From Glaciecola siphonariae (GTDB lineage: Bacteria; Pseudomonadota; Gammaproteobacteria; Enterobacterales; Alteromonadaceae), in assembly GCF_042652645.1 (NCBI RefSeq), contig NZ_JBHSGU010000005.1, positions 372,001-436,000 of the forward strand: DNA of 64,000 nucleotides, written 5' to 3'. Position numbers and translations under genes: made by a program. Position 1 is the first letter of the stretch. The number at the start of each line of letters is the position of its first letter. Shown here in pieces: positions 1 to 7,404 of the stretch. The notes beneath the pieces were generated by a model, which ran no database searches, was not told the origin of the DNA, and worked only from the letters and a program-made list of their open reading frames with translations.

Positions 1-1372
1 TACTAATAAGCGCATTATTGCCACTGGCATATCCTAAATTAGATGCGCTTTTAAAGCTGTAATCAATATAAGGATTTGAACACAGTGCAATGTATTCTTG
101 TTCATCTACCGAATTGTCGAGCACAAAGAGTTTAACGCTTTTCTTGGTAGCCATGCTTATCGAACGGCTAAGTGCGCGTACCTGTGCATGAGAGTAAAAG
201 TTAACTACACATACTGCGATGTCGTCATCCGACGGTTGCTCAACGGTATTGTTGCAACTTAGATTAACGCGCTTGTTCTCATATTCGGCAATATATTCAT
301 TATGTTTCTGCGCTAAGATTGTTTTTGCTAGCGCCACTAATTGCTGGCTAGACTCTTGCCAATCGAGTGTTTTTGCAAATTCAAACGCTTGCTCACCTAA
401 CAGAGCAAGTTCAGGGCGAGAGACTTTACTGACCTCTTTAAGTACATGCTCTAATCCATGAACACCCTCTTGCTCGTAGGTAAAAACAAAGGGTAAATCA
501 AACCACGCCCTAAAACTGTCAACTTTGGGGATGACTACAGGCCTGCCAAACGACAAACTTAATATAATGCTGCCTGAGGTTAGGACTTCTTTGTAAGGAA
601 ATACTAGTACATCCGACGCGTTCAAATATAGTTGTAAGTCAATATCGGCAATGTAGGTTTCAAACACATGCAAATGCGGTAGCGCACTGCACATTTGATT
701 CACTTTGCCTATGTGATAAGGCCACACCGGTTTACCCGCAATTAAGCCACTCACTCTCTCTTGATGTGTGAGGCCATAAGATGCATCAACAAAATCGTCT
801 AAGCCTTTGTAGGGGCGCAACTGCCCAATAAAGGAATACACAAAATGGTCGTTAGGTATCGACAGTTTCTCTCGGGCTTCAGATTGTGAAAGCTCGTTGG
901 CGTAAACGTCGATGTAGTGACCATGCTTGATGTATCGCACCTTTGAAGGAGCAATGGCATAGGTCTGGTTAATCAGCGCGAAGGTGTTTTCATCATGCAG
1001 TAAAATAACATCAACGGCATTCGACAGGCTCTGATGAAACTCCAACTCAGCGCGCTTAAATTTAACATCGTGTGGCAGTTTATTATGGATAGTCCAAACG
1101 ACCTTTCCGCCTAGCCCCTTAAATATTGCTAACTCGCTCAAAAAAGCCTTGGCCAAAATGCGATGCTCATGAGCACTTTGAGCAACACCAGTGATCACAT
1201 TTTGCCAGTGCAAATGAAATATCGCCTGCTCGCCCGCATGCTCTCTTAAAAAGGCAATGGCACTGGTAATATCGGCATAAGAGGTGGTCAGATTATTTTC
1301 GGCACACTCACAGTACAGCAATCGTTGATAAGGATTGGTAGATGTGTAGTCTGGGAAAAAGAATAAATGCAT
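1..1372 (-). CDS. Two-domain glycosyltransferase (GT4-like plus GT2-like), 3' end outside window
   Basis: The reading frame is open from an ATG at 1372 to the window edge (457 codons seen). AGAAGG lies four bases before the ATG. Residues about 1-345 resemble a GT-B glycosyltransferase: a TIHNK segment, IGQLRPYKG at the start of the second Rossmann half, and a FPYKEVLTSGS donor-binding stretch. From about residue 370 a second domain begins that looks GT-A/GT2: VVNFYSH, then LDNSVDE and SNLGYASGNN, the usual nucleotide-sugar entry motifs. This suggests a fusion enzyme for surface polysaccharide or glycan assembly in the cytoplasm. Substrates cannot be read from sequence. It lies downstream of the S10 operon terminator, where the spc operon would be expected. 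The end of the GT2 domain is missing. Confidence 0.8.
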   Translation of the reverse strand, partial: MHLFFFPDYTSTNPYQRLLYCECAENNLTTSYADITSAIAFLREHAGEQAIFHLHWQNVITGVAQSAHEHRILAKAFLSELAIFKGLGGKVVWTIHNKLPHDVKFKRAELEFHQSLSNAVDVILLHDENTFALINQTYAIAPSKVRYIKHGHYIDVYANELSQSEAREKLSIPNDHFVYSFIGQLRPYKGLDDFVDASYGLTHQERVSGLIAGKPVWPYHIGKVNQMCSALPHLHVFETYIADIDLQLYLNASDVLVFPYKEVLTSGSIILSLSFGRPVVIPKVDSFRAWFDLPFVFTYEQEGVHGLEHVLKEVSKVSRPELALLGEQAFEFAKTLDWQESSQQLVALAKTILAQKHNEYIAEYENKRVNLSCNNTVEQPSDDDIAVCVVNFYSHAQVRALSRSISMATKKSVKLFVLDNSVDEQEYIALCSNPYIDYSFKSASNLGYASGNNALIS

Positions 1373-1469
1373 GCAGCCTTCTATGTTGGAGACAAAATTG
1401 AATGACGTTTGTCACAGACGAATGCCTGAAGATTGAATTACCATCCGTGTACTAACTCATCGCTACTAA

Positions 1470-1498
1470 AGAATAAGTGGAAAGCAATGACTATGCAA
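1470..1498 (-). promoter_or_regulatory. Possible sigma70 promoter for the glycosyltransferase
   Basis: On the minus strand TTGCAT (1493-1498) and TATTCT (1470-1475) are 17 bases apart, about 100 bases upstream of the start at 1372 and downstream of the rpsQ terminator. The spacing is ideal but both boxes are imperfect, so this is a guess from motif match alone. Confidence 0.35.
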
Positions 1499-1573
1499 TA
1501 GTGGCAGAAGGCTTTGGGCGAACAACTGATAATTAAGTGAACTATTGCTCAAGCACGGTCATTAAATTTCAGC

Positions 1574-1604
1574 AAAAAAAAACGCCATCCAAAAGGACAG
1601 CGTT
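1574..1604 (-). terminator. Rho-independent terminator of the S10 operon
   Basis: Read on the minus strand, AACGCTGTCC, a TTTT loop and GGATGGCGTT form a hairpin with one internal mismatch, followed directly by a run of T. It begins about 30 bases after the rpsQ stop. It indicates that S10 operon transcription ends here and does not continue into a spc operon. Confidence 0.85.
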
Positions 1605-1634
1605 TCTAATTTTTAAGACTCAATTCAGTTTATA

Positions 1635-1895
1635 TTAAACTTCGCGAGCTTTCTCTACTACGTCTACCAAAGTCCAAGTTTTGTTCTTAGACAAAGGACG
1701 ACATTCTGTAATAGTGACGATATCGCCTTCGTTGCACACGTTAGCTTCGTCGTGAGCGTGCATCTTAGTTGAGCGCTTAATAAACTTCCCGTAAATCGGG
1801 TGCTTAACAAAACGTTCTACCACAACCGTGATGGTTTTATCCATTTTGTTGCTTGATACACGGCCTTGTAGTGTACGGATTTTCTGTTCACTCAT
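1635..1895 (-). CDS. rpsQ: 30S ribosomal protein S17
   Basis: 86 residues, the normal length for uS17, an OB-fold primary 16S rRNA-binding protein of the small subunit. The family pattern is clear: LQGRVSSNKMDKTITV near the start, then HPIYGKF and a central KMHAHDE segment. It is the last gene of the S10 operon and its start overlaps the rpmC stop by one base, so translation is probably coupled. A terminator follows within 30 bases. Confidence 0.98.
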   Translation of the reverse strand: MSEQKIRTLQGRVSSNKMDKTITVVVERFVKHPIYGKFIKRSTKMHAHDEANVCNEGDIVTITECRPLSKNKTWTLVDVVEKAREV

Positions 1896-2086
1896 TACGA
1901 TTCAGCCTTCTGAGTTAAAATAGTTTTAACACGTGCGATGCTACGACGTACCGTTTTAAGTTGGTCAGTTTTTTCAAGCTGACCGGTAGAGTGCTGCATG
2001 CGTAAGTTAAATTGCTCTTTAAGCAAGCTTAACAATTCAGCATTCAACTCTTCTACACTCTTTTCTTTAAGTTCAGTCGCGTTCAT
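1895..2086 (-). CDS. rpmC: 50S ribosomal protein L29
   Basis: 63 residues, exactly the usual uL29 size. It starts MNATELKEKS and carries the helical-hairpin pattern LLKEQFNLRMQ followed by the basic VRRSIARVKT segment. L29 sits at the peptide exit tunnel near L23 and helps form the docking site for trigger factor and SRP. It overlaps both neighbours by one base (rplP upstream, rpsQ downstream), as is typical of this operon. Confidence 0.98.
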   Translation of the reverse strand: MNATELKEKSVEELNAELLSLLKEQFNLRMQHSTGQLEKTDQLKTVRRSIARVKTILTQKAES

Positions 2087-2499
2087 TACATCACCGTCCG
2101 AGTTACAAAGGTTGTCTTAAACGGCAATTTAGCTGCAGCTAATTCAAAGGCTTCACGTGCTAACGCTTCAGGAACACCTTCCATCTCGTATAACACACGG
2201 CCTGGTTGAATTTGGCAAACCCAATACTCAACGTTACCCTTACCTTTACCTTGACGAACTTCAAGAGGCTTTTGAGTAATTGGCTTGTCAGGAAAAACTC
2301 GAATCCAAATTTTACCTTGACGCTTAACATGACGAGTCATTGCTCGACGTGCCGCTTCGATTTGGCGAGCGGTCATGCGACCACGGCCAATAGCTTTAAG
2401 GCCAAAAGTGCCGAAGCTTACTTTGCTACCCGCAACAGCAAGACCACGGTTACGACCTTTATGCATTTTACGAAATTTCGTACGCTTTGGTTGTAACAT
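2086..2499 (-). CDS. rplP: 50S ribosomal protein L16
   Basis: 137 residues, matching uL16. MLQPKRTKFRKMHKGRNRG at the N terminus is diagnostic, and VFPDKPITQKP and GKGKGNVEYWV are the expected loops near the tRNA-binding site. L16 organises the A-site region of 23S rRNA. It lies three bases after rpsC and overlaps rpmC by one base in the S10 operon. Confidence 0.98.
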   Translation of the reverse strand: MLQPKRTKFRKMHKGRNRGLAVAGSKVSFGTFGLKAIGRGRMTARQIEAARRAMTRHVKRQGKIWIRVFPDKPITQKPLEVRQGKGKGNVEYWVCQIQPGRVLYEMEGVPEALAREAFELAAAKLPFKTTFVTRTVM

Positions 2500-2501
2500 G
2501 A

Positions 2502-3203
2502 TTAGCCCTCTCGCTTAGCGTTACGGCCTTTCTTCTTAGGTGCTTGAGCTGGCTGCTCTTGTTCAAGTGGTAATCCACCTAACACTTCACCTTTGAAGAT
2601 CCAGACTTTAACGCCAATGATCCCGTAAGTGGTTAATGCTTCAGATGTCGCGTAATCGATATCAGCACGGAATGTATGCAAAGGTACACGACCTTCACGA
2701 TACCACTCGCTACGTGCGATTTCAGCGCCACCTAAACGGCCACTTACTTCTACTTTTATACCTAATGCACCTAAACGCATTGCATTTTGTACCGCACGCT
2801 TCATAGCACGACGGAACATAACACGACGCTCTAGTTGGCTAGATATTGAATCGCCTACTAGTTGTGCATCAAGTTCAGGCTTACGTACTTCTGCAATGTT
2901 TACTTGAGCTGGCACACCGGCAAGCTTAGTAATGTGATTGCGAAGTTTTTCTACGTCTTCACCTTTTTTACCAATAACCACACCAGGGCGAGCAGTGTGA
3001 ATAGTCACACGAATGCTTTTAGCTGGACGCTCAATCACAATCTTAGAAAGTGAAGCGTTTTTAAGTTCTTTAGTCAGATACTGACGAACTTGGTGGTCGC
3101 TATATAAATTGTCGGCATACTCTGCAGTATTTGCGTACCAGGTCGATGTCCATGGTTTGCTGATACCCAGGCGTATACCGGTAGGATGAACTTTCTGTCC
3201 CAT
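2502..3203 (-). CDS. rpsC: 30S ribosomal protein S3
   Basis: 233 residues, the same length as the E. coli protein. The N-terminal GQKVHPTGIRLGI and the KH-domain GVVIGKKGEDVEKLR are visible, followed by the C-terminal domain with GRLGGAEIARSEWYREGRV. S3 lies at the mRNA entry channel and contributes to helicase activity of the ribosome. The C-terminal tail is lysine/arginine-rich. It sits between rplV and rplP in the S10 operon. Confidence 0.98.
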   Translation of the reverse strand: MGQKVHPTGIRLGISKPWTSTWYANTAEYADNLYSDHQVRQYLTKELKNASLSKIVIERPAKSIRVTIHTARPGVVIGKKGEDVEKLRNHITKLAGVPAQVNIAEVRKPELDAQLVGDSISSQLERRVMFRRAMKRAVQNAMRLGALGIKVEVSGRLGGAEIARSEWYREGRVPLHTFRADIDYATSEALTTYGIIGVKVWIFKGEVLGGLPLEQEQPAQAPKKKGRNAKREG

Positions 3204-3212
3204 AATCTACTC

Positions 3213-3545
3213 CTAGTTATCCGCGACAATCACGGTAATGTGACTGCTACGCTTAAATACGCGATCAGCACGGCCTTTGGCACGTGGCTTAATACGCTTC
3301 ATAGTTGGGCCTTCATCAACAAAGATTTTAGCTACTGACAACTCGTCAATATCTGCGCCTTCATTGTTTTCAGCATTCGCAATGGCAGACTCAAGAACTT
3401 TCTTGACTAGCGCTGCGCTTTTCTTAGGGCTGTACGTCAAAAGCTCTAACGCTTTTTCAACGTGCAATCCACGAATTTGATCTGCAACTAAGCGTGCTTT
3501 TTGAGCCGACGTACGAGCAAAACGGTGTTTAGCTAATGCTTCCAT
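3213..3545 (-). CDS. rplV: 50S ribosomal protein L22
   Basis: 110 residues from the ATG at 3545 (MEALAKHRFARTSAQKAR), matching the E. coli length. The frame stays open to 3611, but that extension runs into rpsS and lacks family similarity, whereas AAGGAGAC precedes the chosen ATG at good distance. L22 has a globular domain and a beta-hairpin loop lining the exit tunnel; the loop region MKRIKPRAKGRADR is intact. Changes in that loop are a known route to macrolide resistance; I see no unusual insertion or deletion. Confidence 0.97.
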   Translation of the reverse strand: MEALAKHRFARTSAQKARLVADQIRGLHVEKALELLTYSPKKSAALVKKVLESAIANAENNEGADIDELSVAKIFVDEGPTMKRIKPRAKGRADRVFKRSSHITVIVADN

Positions 3546-3555
3546 TATTGTCTCC

Positions 3556-3831
3556 TTAACGTTTGGCTTTCTTATCCGCGACATGGCCACGGTAAGTACG
3601 CGTAGGCGCAAATTCGCCCAACTTGTGGCCTACCATCTCGTCACTGACAAATACAGGAACGTGTTGGCGACCGTTATGGACCGCAATGGTCAACCCAATC
3701 ATATCTGGGATGATCATAGAACGACGAGACCAAGTTTTAATTGGCTTCTTGTCGCCTTTTTCCACTGCAGCCTCTACCTTCTTCAGCAAGTGCAGGTCAA
3801 TAAAAGGACCTTTCTTGAGAGAACGTGGCAT
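3556..3831 (-). CDS. rpsS: 30S ribosomal protein S19
   Basis: 91 residues, usual uS19 size. The N terminus MPRSLKKGPFIDLHLL and the central TWSRRSMIIPDMIG and HNGRQHVPV motifs are typical. S19 forms a heterodimer with S13 in the head of the small subunit and contacts the A-site finger. It lies 15 bases after rplB and 10 bases before rplV. Confidence 0.98.
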   Translation of the reverse strand: MPRSLKKGPFIDLHLLKKVEAAVEKGDKKPIKTWSRRSMIIPDMIGLTIAVHNGRQHVPVFVSDEMVGHKLGEFAPTRTYRGHVADKKAKR

Positions 3832-3846
3832 GGTGAATCCTCGCTT

Positions 3847-4671
3847 TTACTTGTTTCGACGACGTACGATAAGTTTATCAGTACGCTTGTTGCTTCGGGT
3901 TTTCTTACCTTTGGTAGGAACACCCCAAGGTGTTACTGGGTGGCGACCACCAGAAGTACGACCTTCACCACCACCGTGCGGGTGATCAACCGGGTTCATG
4001 GCAACACCACGAACTGTTGGTCTAACACCACGCCAGCGAGTAGCGCCAGCCTTACCTAGTGAACGAAGCATGTGCTCTGCATTACCTACTTCACCGATAG
4101 TTGCACGGCAGTCAGCTAATACTTTGCGCACTTCACCTGAACGCAAACGAAGTGTCACATAAGTGCCTTCACGCGCTAAGATTTGTGCATACGCACCAGC
4201 AGAACGTGCAATTTGTGCACCCTTGCCAGGCTTCATTTCAATCGCGTGTACTGTTGTACCTACTGGAATGTTACGCATTGCCATAGCATTACCAGGTTTA
4301 ATAGGTGCACCAGAACCAGATTGGATTGCGTTGCCCGCTTGTGCGCCCTTAGGAGCCAAGATGTAGCGACGCTCACCGTCTGCATATAGCACAAGTGCAA
4401 TATTCGCAGAGCGGTTTGGATCATATTCTAAACGCTCAATTTTGGCTGGAATGCCGTCTTTGTTACGTTTAAAGTCAATTACACGATAGTGTTGCTTATG
4501 ACCACCACCGATATGACGAACTGTGATACGACCGTTGTTGTTACGACCACCGCTCTTGCTATTTTTTTCTAGCAATGGAGCGTATGGTGCACCTTTATGT
4601 AGGTCAGGGTTGATTACCTGAACAACGTGACGACGACCAGCAGAAGTAGGTTTAGCTTTCAATAATGGCAT
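3847..4671 (-). CDS. rplB: 50S ribosomal protein L2
   Basis: 274 residues, one of the most conserved large-subunit proteins. The signature MNPVDHPHGGGEGR near the C terminus contains the histidine associated with peptidyl-transferase centre function. The N-terminal RNA-binding region (GRNNNGRITVRHIGGGHK) is intact. L2 is needed for subunit association and the peptidyl-transferase site. It lies in the usual position between rplW and rpsS. Confidence 0.98.
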   Translation of the reverse strand: MPLLKAKPTSAGRRHVVQVINPDLHKGAPYAPLLEKNSKSGGRNNNGRITVRHIGGGHKQHYRVIDFKRNKDGIPAKIERLEYDPNRSANIALVLYADGERRYILAPKGAQAGNAIQSGSGAPIKPGNAMAMRNIPVGTTVHAIEMKPGKGAQIARSAGAYAQILAREGTYVTLRLRSGEVRKVLADCRATIGEVGNAEHMLRSLGKAGATRWRGVRPTVRGVAMNPVDHPHGGGEGRTSGGRHPVTPWGVPTKGKKTRSNKRTDKLIVRRRNK

Positions 4672-4682
4672 GTCTAATCCCC

Positions 4683-4982
4683 TTACTCACCGGCACCGAC
4701 GAAGTCGATGTCTTGGCCTTCTTTAAGTGAAACGTAAGCTTTCTTCCAATCGCTACGCTTGCCAAAGTTCTGGCCATAACGCTTAGTTTTGCCTTTGCAG
4801 TTAACGGTACGAACATTTTCAACTTCTACTTCAAACAACAATTCAACTGCTGCTTTCACTTCCGCTTTGTTCGCATCTTTAACAACTTTAAACACAAATG
4901 TATTTGCGCCTTCAGCAGCTAAGGTAGCTTTTTCAGAAACATGAGGTGCTACTAGCACTTTTAATAAACGCTCTTGGTTCAT
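4683..4982 (-). CDS. rplW: 50S ribosomal protein L23
   Basis: 99 residues. LKVLVAPHVSEKAT at the N terminus and the basic loop NCKGKTKRYGQNFGKRSDWKK are characteristic of uL23. The protein lies at the tunnel exit and is the main docking site for trigger factor and SRP. It overlaps the end of rplD by four bases, so the two are likely translationally coupled. Confidence 0.98.
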   Translation of the reverse strand: MNQERLLKVLVAPHVSEKATLAAEGANTFVFKVVKDANKAEVKAAVELLFEVEVENVRTVNCKGKTKRYGQNFGKRSDWKKAYVSLKEGQDIDFVGAGE

Positions 4983-5584
4983 GCTAAGGCCTCCTCAAGT
5001 GCTTTCACTGCGTCGGTAGTCATCATTACTTTTTCAAAAGCAATTAGGCTTACCGGGTCAATGCCTTGAACGTCGCGTACGTCTACTTTGTAAAGGTTAC
5101 GAGAAGCTAAGAACAAGTTCTCATCTACTTCAGCCGTTACAATTAATACGTCTTTCAGTTCTAATTCATTTAGTTTAACCAGTAGCTCTTTAGTTTTAGG
5201 CGTATCTACACCAAACTTCTCAACTACGATTAAACGATCTTGACGTACCAATTCAGATAAGATGCTTTTAATTGCACCACGGTACATCTTTTTATTTACT
5301 TTTTGCTCGAAGCTACGAGGCTTAGCAGCGAATGCACGACCACCGCCAACCCAGATTGGGCTTCGGATAGTACCAGCACGTGCGCGGCCTGTGCCTTTTT
5401 GACGCCATGGCTTCTTACCGCCACCGCGTACTTCAGAACGAGTCTTCTGCGCTTTAGTACCTTGACGAGCGCCAGCACCGTAAGCCACTACGACTTGGTG
5501 AACTAGAGCTTCGTTAAATTCACGACCAAAAGTGGCGTCTGATACTTCAAGAGCGCCTTTGGCGTCTTTCAATGTTAATTCCAT
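4979..5584 (-). CDS. rplD: 50S ribosomal protein L4, S10 operon autoregulator
   Basis: 201 residues, the same as E. coli L4. The tunnel-lining extended loop is visible around GGGKKPWRQKGTGRARAGT. In gammaproteobacteria free L4 also binds the S10 leader and represses its own operon by attenuation and translational block; the leader upstream of rpsJ here has the expected hairpins (6592-6678). It overlaps rplW by four bases. Confidence 0.98.
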   Translation of the reverse strand: MELTLKDAKGALEVSDATFGREFNEALVHQVVVAYGAGARQGTKAQKTRSEVRGGGKKPWRQKGTGRARAGTIRSPIWVGGGRAFAAKPRSFEQKVNKKMYRGAIKSILSELVRQDRLIVVEKFGVDTPKTKELLVKLNELELKDVLIVTAEVDENLFLASRNLYKVDVRDVQGIDPVSLIAFEKVMMTTDAVKALEEALA

Positions 5585-5598
5585 CAGTTCACTCCCAG

Positions 5599-6237
5599 TT
5601 ACGCTTTAACAGCTGGTCTGACGATTACGTCACTACCAGGTGCGCCAGGTACGGCACCTTTGATTAATAAAAGGTTGTTTTCAGTATCAACGCGTACAAC
5701 TTCTAAAGACAGGGTAGTCACTCGCTTGTTACCAAGCTGACCGGCCATTTTCTTGCCTTTAAAAACTTTACCAGGTGATTGGTTTTGACCAATTGAACCC
5801 GGTGCACGGTGAGATAGTGAGTTACCGTGAGTCATACGTTGGTGGCTGAAGTTCCAGCGTTTAATACCGCCTTGGAAACCTTTACCTTTTGATGTGCCTG
5901 CTACGTCCACTTTTTTGGTATCGTTGAAGATTTCAACAGTGATTTCACTGCCCACTTCCATTTCGTTACCTTCACCGTCTTCTAAACGGAACTCCCACAA
6001 ACCGCGACCAGCTTCTACGCCAGCTTTAGAAAAGTGACCAGCGGCCGCTTTATTTACACGATTTGCTTTTTTGGTGCCAGCGGTAACTTGAAGTGCACGG
6101 TAACCGTCAACTTCCTGAGTACGTAACTGAGTCACACGGTTAGGGGTCGCTTCAATAACAGTCACAGGGATTGATACGCCATCTTCTGTGAAGATGCGAG
6201 TCATGCCCACTTTACGACCGATAAGACCAATCGACAT
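5599..6237 (-). CDS. rplC: 50S ribosomal protein L3
   Basis: 212 residues. The start MSIGLIGRKVGMTRIF and the loop region KGKGFQGGIKRWNFSHQ followed by GSIGQNQSPGKVFKGK are diagnostic of uL3. L3 nucleates 50S assembly and its loop reaches the peptidyl-transferase centre. The glutamine methylated by PrmB in E. coli is in the GQNQSPG context and is conserved. It is second in the operon, 18 bases after rpsJ. Confidence 0.98.
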   Translation of the reverse strand: MSIGLIGRKVGMTRIFTEDGVSIPVTVIEATPNRVTQLRTQEVDGYRALQVTAGTKKANRVNKAAAGHFSKAGVEAGRGLWEFRLEDGEGNEMEVGSEITVEIFNDTKKVDVAGTSKGKGFQGGIKRWNFSHQRMTHGNSLSHRAPGSIGQNQSPGKVFKGKKMAGQLGNKRVTTLSLEVVRVDTENNLLLIKGAVPGAPGSDVIVRPAVKA

Positions 6238-6255
6238 TGTTATTACCCTCTCTTG

Positions 6256-6567
6256 TTAGCCTAGGCTGATTTGAACATCAACGCCGGCGGCCAAGTCCAA
6301 TCTCATCAAAGCATCAACTGTTTTATCAGTCGGTTCAATGATGTCTACTAAACGCTTGTGTGTGCGGATTTCGTATTGATCACGCGCGTCTTTGTTTACG
6401 TGCGGAGAAATCAACACAGTGTAACGCTCTTTGCGCGTAGGAAGTGGAATAGGACCACTTACCTGAGCACCAGTGCGCTTAGCTGTTTCAACGATTTCCG
6501 CTGTAGACTGATCGATCAACTTGTGATCAAACGCTTTTAAACGAATACGAATTCTTTGATTTGGCAT
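6256..6567 (-). CDS. rpsJ: 30S ribosomal protein S10 (NusE)
   Basis: 103 residues, same length as E. coli S10. MPNQRIRIRLKAFDHKLID and SGPIPLPTRKERYTVL are near-invariant. Besides its ribosomal role S10 is NusE, which with NusB joins antitermination complexes and links NusG to the leading ribosome. It is first in its operon, behind a roughly 300-base leader. GGAG lies eight bases before the ATG. Upstream there is no tuf/str operon; the neighbour is a divergent ATPase gene. Confidence 0.98.
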   Translation of the reverse strand: MPNQRIRIRLKAFDHKLIDQSTAEIVETAKRTGAQVSGPIPLPTRKERYTVLISPHVNKDARDQYEIRTHKRLVDIIEPTDKTVDALMRLDLAAGVDVQISLG

Positions 6568-6591
6568 CGATTAAGCTCCAATCGAAAGAAC

Positions 6592-6678
6592 AAAAAAATT
6601 CATCTTTTCACGCCCCTTTATTTCGTTTGAAATTAGGCTGAAAAGATGTGCGTAAACCGGTGATCCCCAATCGGGATC
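6592..6678 (-). promoter_or_regulatory. S10 leader: L4-responsive attenuator hairpins
   Basis: On the minus strand a short hairpin (GATCCC 6673-6678 with GGGATC 6662-6667) is followed by a long one: CATCTTTTCA (6639-6648) pairs perfectly with TGAAAAGATG (6601-6610), with an inner ATTTC/GAAAT stem. A run of seven T (6592-6598) follows, then the rpsJ ribosome-binding site. The arrangement matches hairpins HD and HE of the E. coli S10 leader, where L4 with NusA causes termination in the U-run. Function is inferred from layout; pairing is seen directly. Confidence 0.8.
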
Positions 6679-6873
6679 CTGTTCATAGTTAGCGTGCTAG
6701 TGTTCATTTATACATCGAAACACATAAATGAATACGTCGCGCGGTGCTTTCTAAAGGAGTGACACTTCAGGTTGTATAAACCATGAGAAGGCACTGATTG
6801 ACCTAGACAAACACCCGCTAAACACGTCCTTGGGCTTCTTTATTACAACAGTTGCTTTGGACAGTGGGCGCGA

Positions 6874-6901
6874 ATTATACAGAGATTTGACATATTGACA
6901 A
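6874..6901 (-). promoter_or_regulatory. Strong sigma70 promoter of the S10 operon
   Basis: On the minus strand TTGTCA (6896-6901) and a perfect TATAAT (6874-6879) are 16 bases apart. The stretch right after the -10 box is GC-rich (TCGCGCCCAC), like the discriminator of stringently controlled ribosomal promoters. The predicted transcript starts near 6867, giving a leader of about 300 bases before rpsJ. Between this leader's hairpins and the promoter (6680-6870) I see no gene. Confidence 0.85.
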
Positions 6902-6985
6902 GAACTAATGCAGATTTAGGCCTGAGTATTTACAAAATTCAATATCACCCGTTAATTTGTGTATTTTTTAATCAAAACTGATAAC

Positions 6986-7183
6986 ATGAACAGGTGTAAG
7001 CTGAGTTTTGTTCTCTTATTATGCCAGCTTCTTTGTTGGCCTTCTTCCTTTATAGCTTCTTCTATAGCTTCTTTATTTATAGAAAGAACAGCAGAGAAAA
7101 GACAACAAGCTAGCAAAGCGCCACTGATTAACCGGCTGCCAGCAAAACACCTCGCATCATTGTTAACGATGTTAAGGAATTAA
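6986..7183 (+). CDS. Possible small exported or membrane peptide, unknown
   Basis: A 65-codon frame from an ATG at 6986. The N terminus MNRCKLSFVLLLCQLLC is one basic stretch then a hydrophobic run, like a signal peptide or single membrane segment; the rest is basic. No convincing ribosome-binding site is visible and I recognise no family. The DNA contains repeated AGCTTCTT blocks that themselves produce the Ser/Phe/Ile-rich segment, so it may be chance. The surrounding 6902-7404 region otherwise holds only the structured stretch listed at 7200-7253. Confidence 0.25.
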   Translation: MNRCKLSFVLLLCQLLCWPSSFIASSIASLFIERTAEKRQQASKAPLINRLPAKHLASLLTMLRN

Positions 7184-7199
7184 ATGACATCGATTAAAA

Positions 7200-7253
7200 A
7201 GCGTCGATGACAAGCTTGCTGAAGCAAAGATGTATATCTGAACAAGCGACGCT
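7200..7253. other. Intergenic stem: 7-bp inverted repeat enclosing a small hairpin
   Basis: AGCGTCG (7200-7206) pairs with CGACGCT (7247-7253). The loop contains a second hairpin, TTGCT-GA-AGCAA. It lies about 150 bases upstream of the GAF-domain ATPase gene and could be part of its leader RNA. There is no T-run after the stem, so it is not a usual terminator. I recognise no riboswitch class. Confidence 0.35.
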
Positions 7254-7404
7254 AAGAAAAAACGTAATAAGATGTGGACACATTGTTTAAGGAAAAGATA
7301 GGCTTAATGGATTTATGCATATATGATAATTAATCAATTAATTGTCTCTGCCGATATATCTACTAGCCAAATTTATTAATTTACGATTGGAATGTTGACT
7401 TTAT

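Noticed and set aside
219..461. An 80-codon plus-strand frame near the window start
   Set aside because: It is antisense to the glycosyltransferase gene, which has clear family motifs and a good ribosome-binding site.
3546..3611. A 22-residue N-terminal extension of rplV
   Set aside because: It overlaps rpsS, has no family similarity and lies upstream of a clear ribosome-binding site for the normal start.
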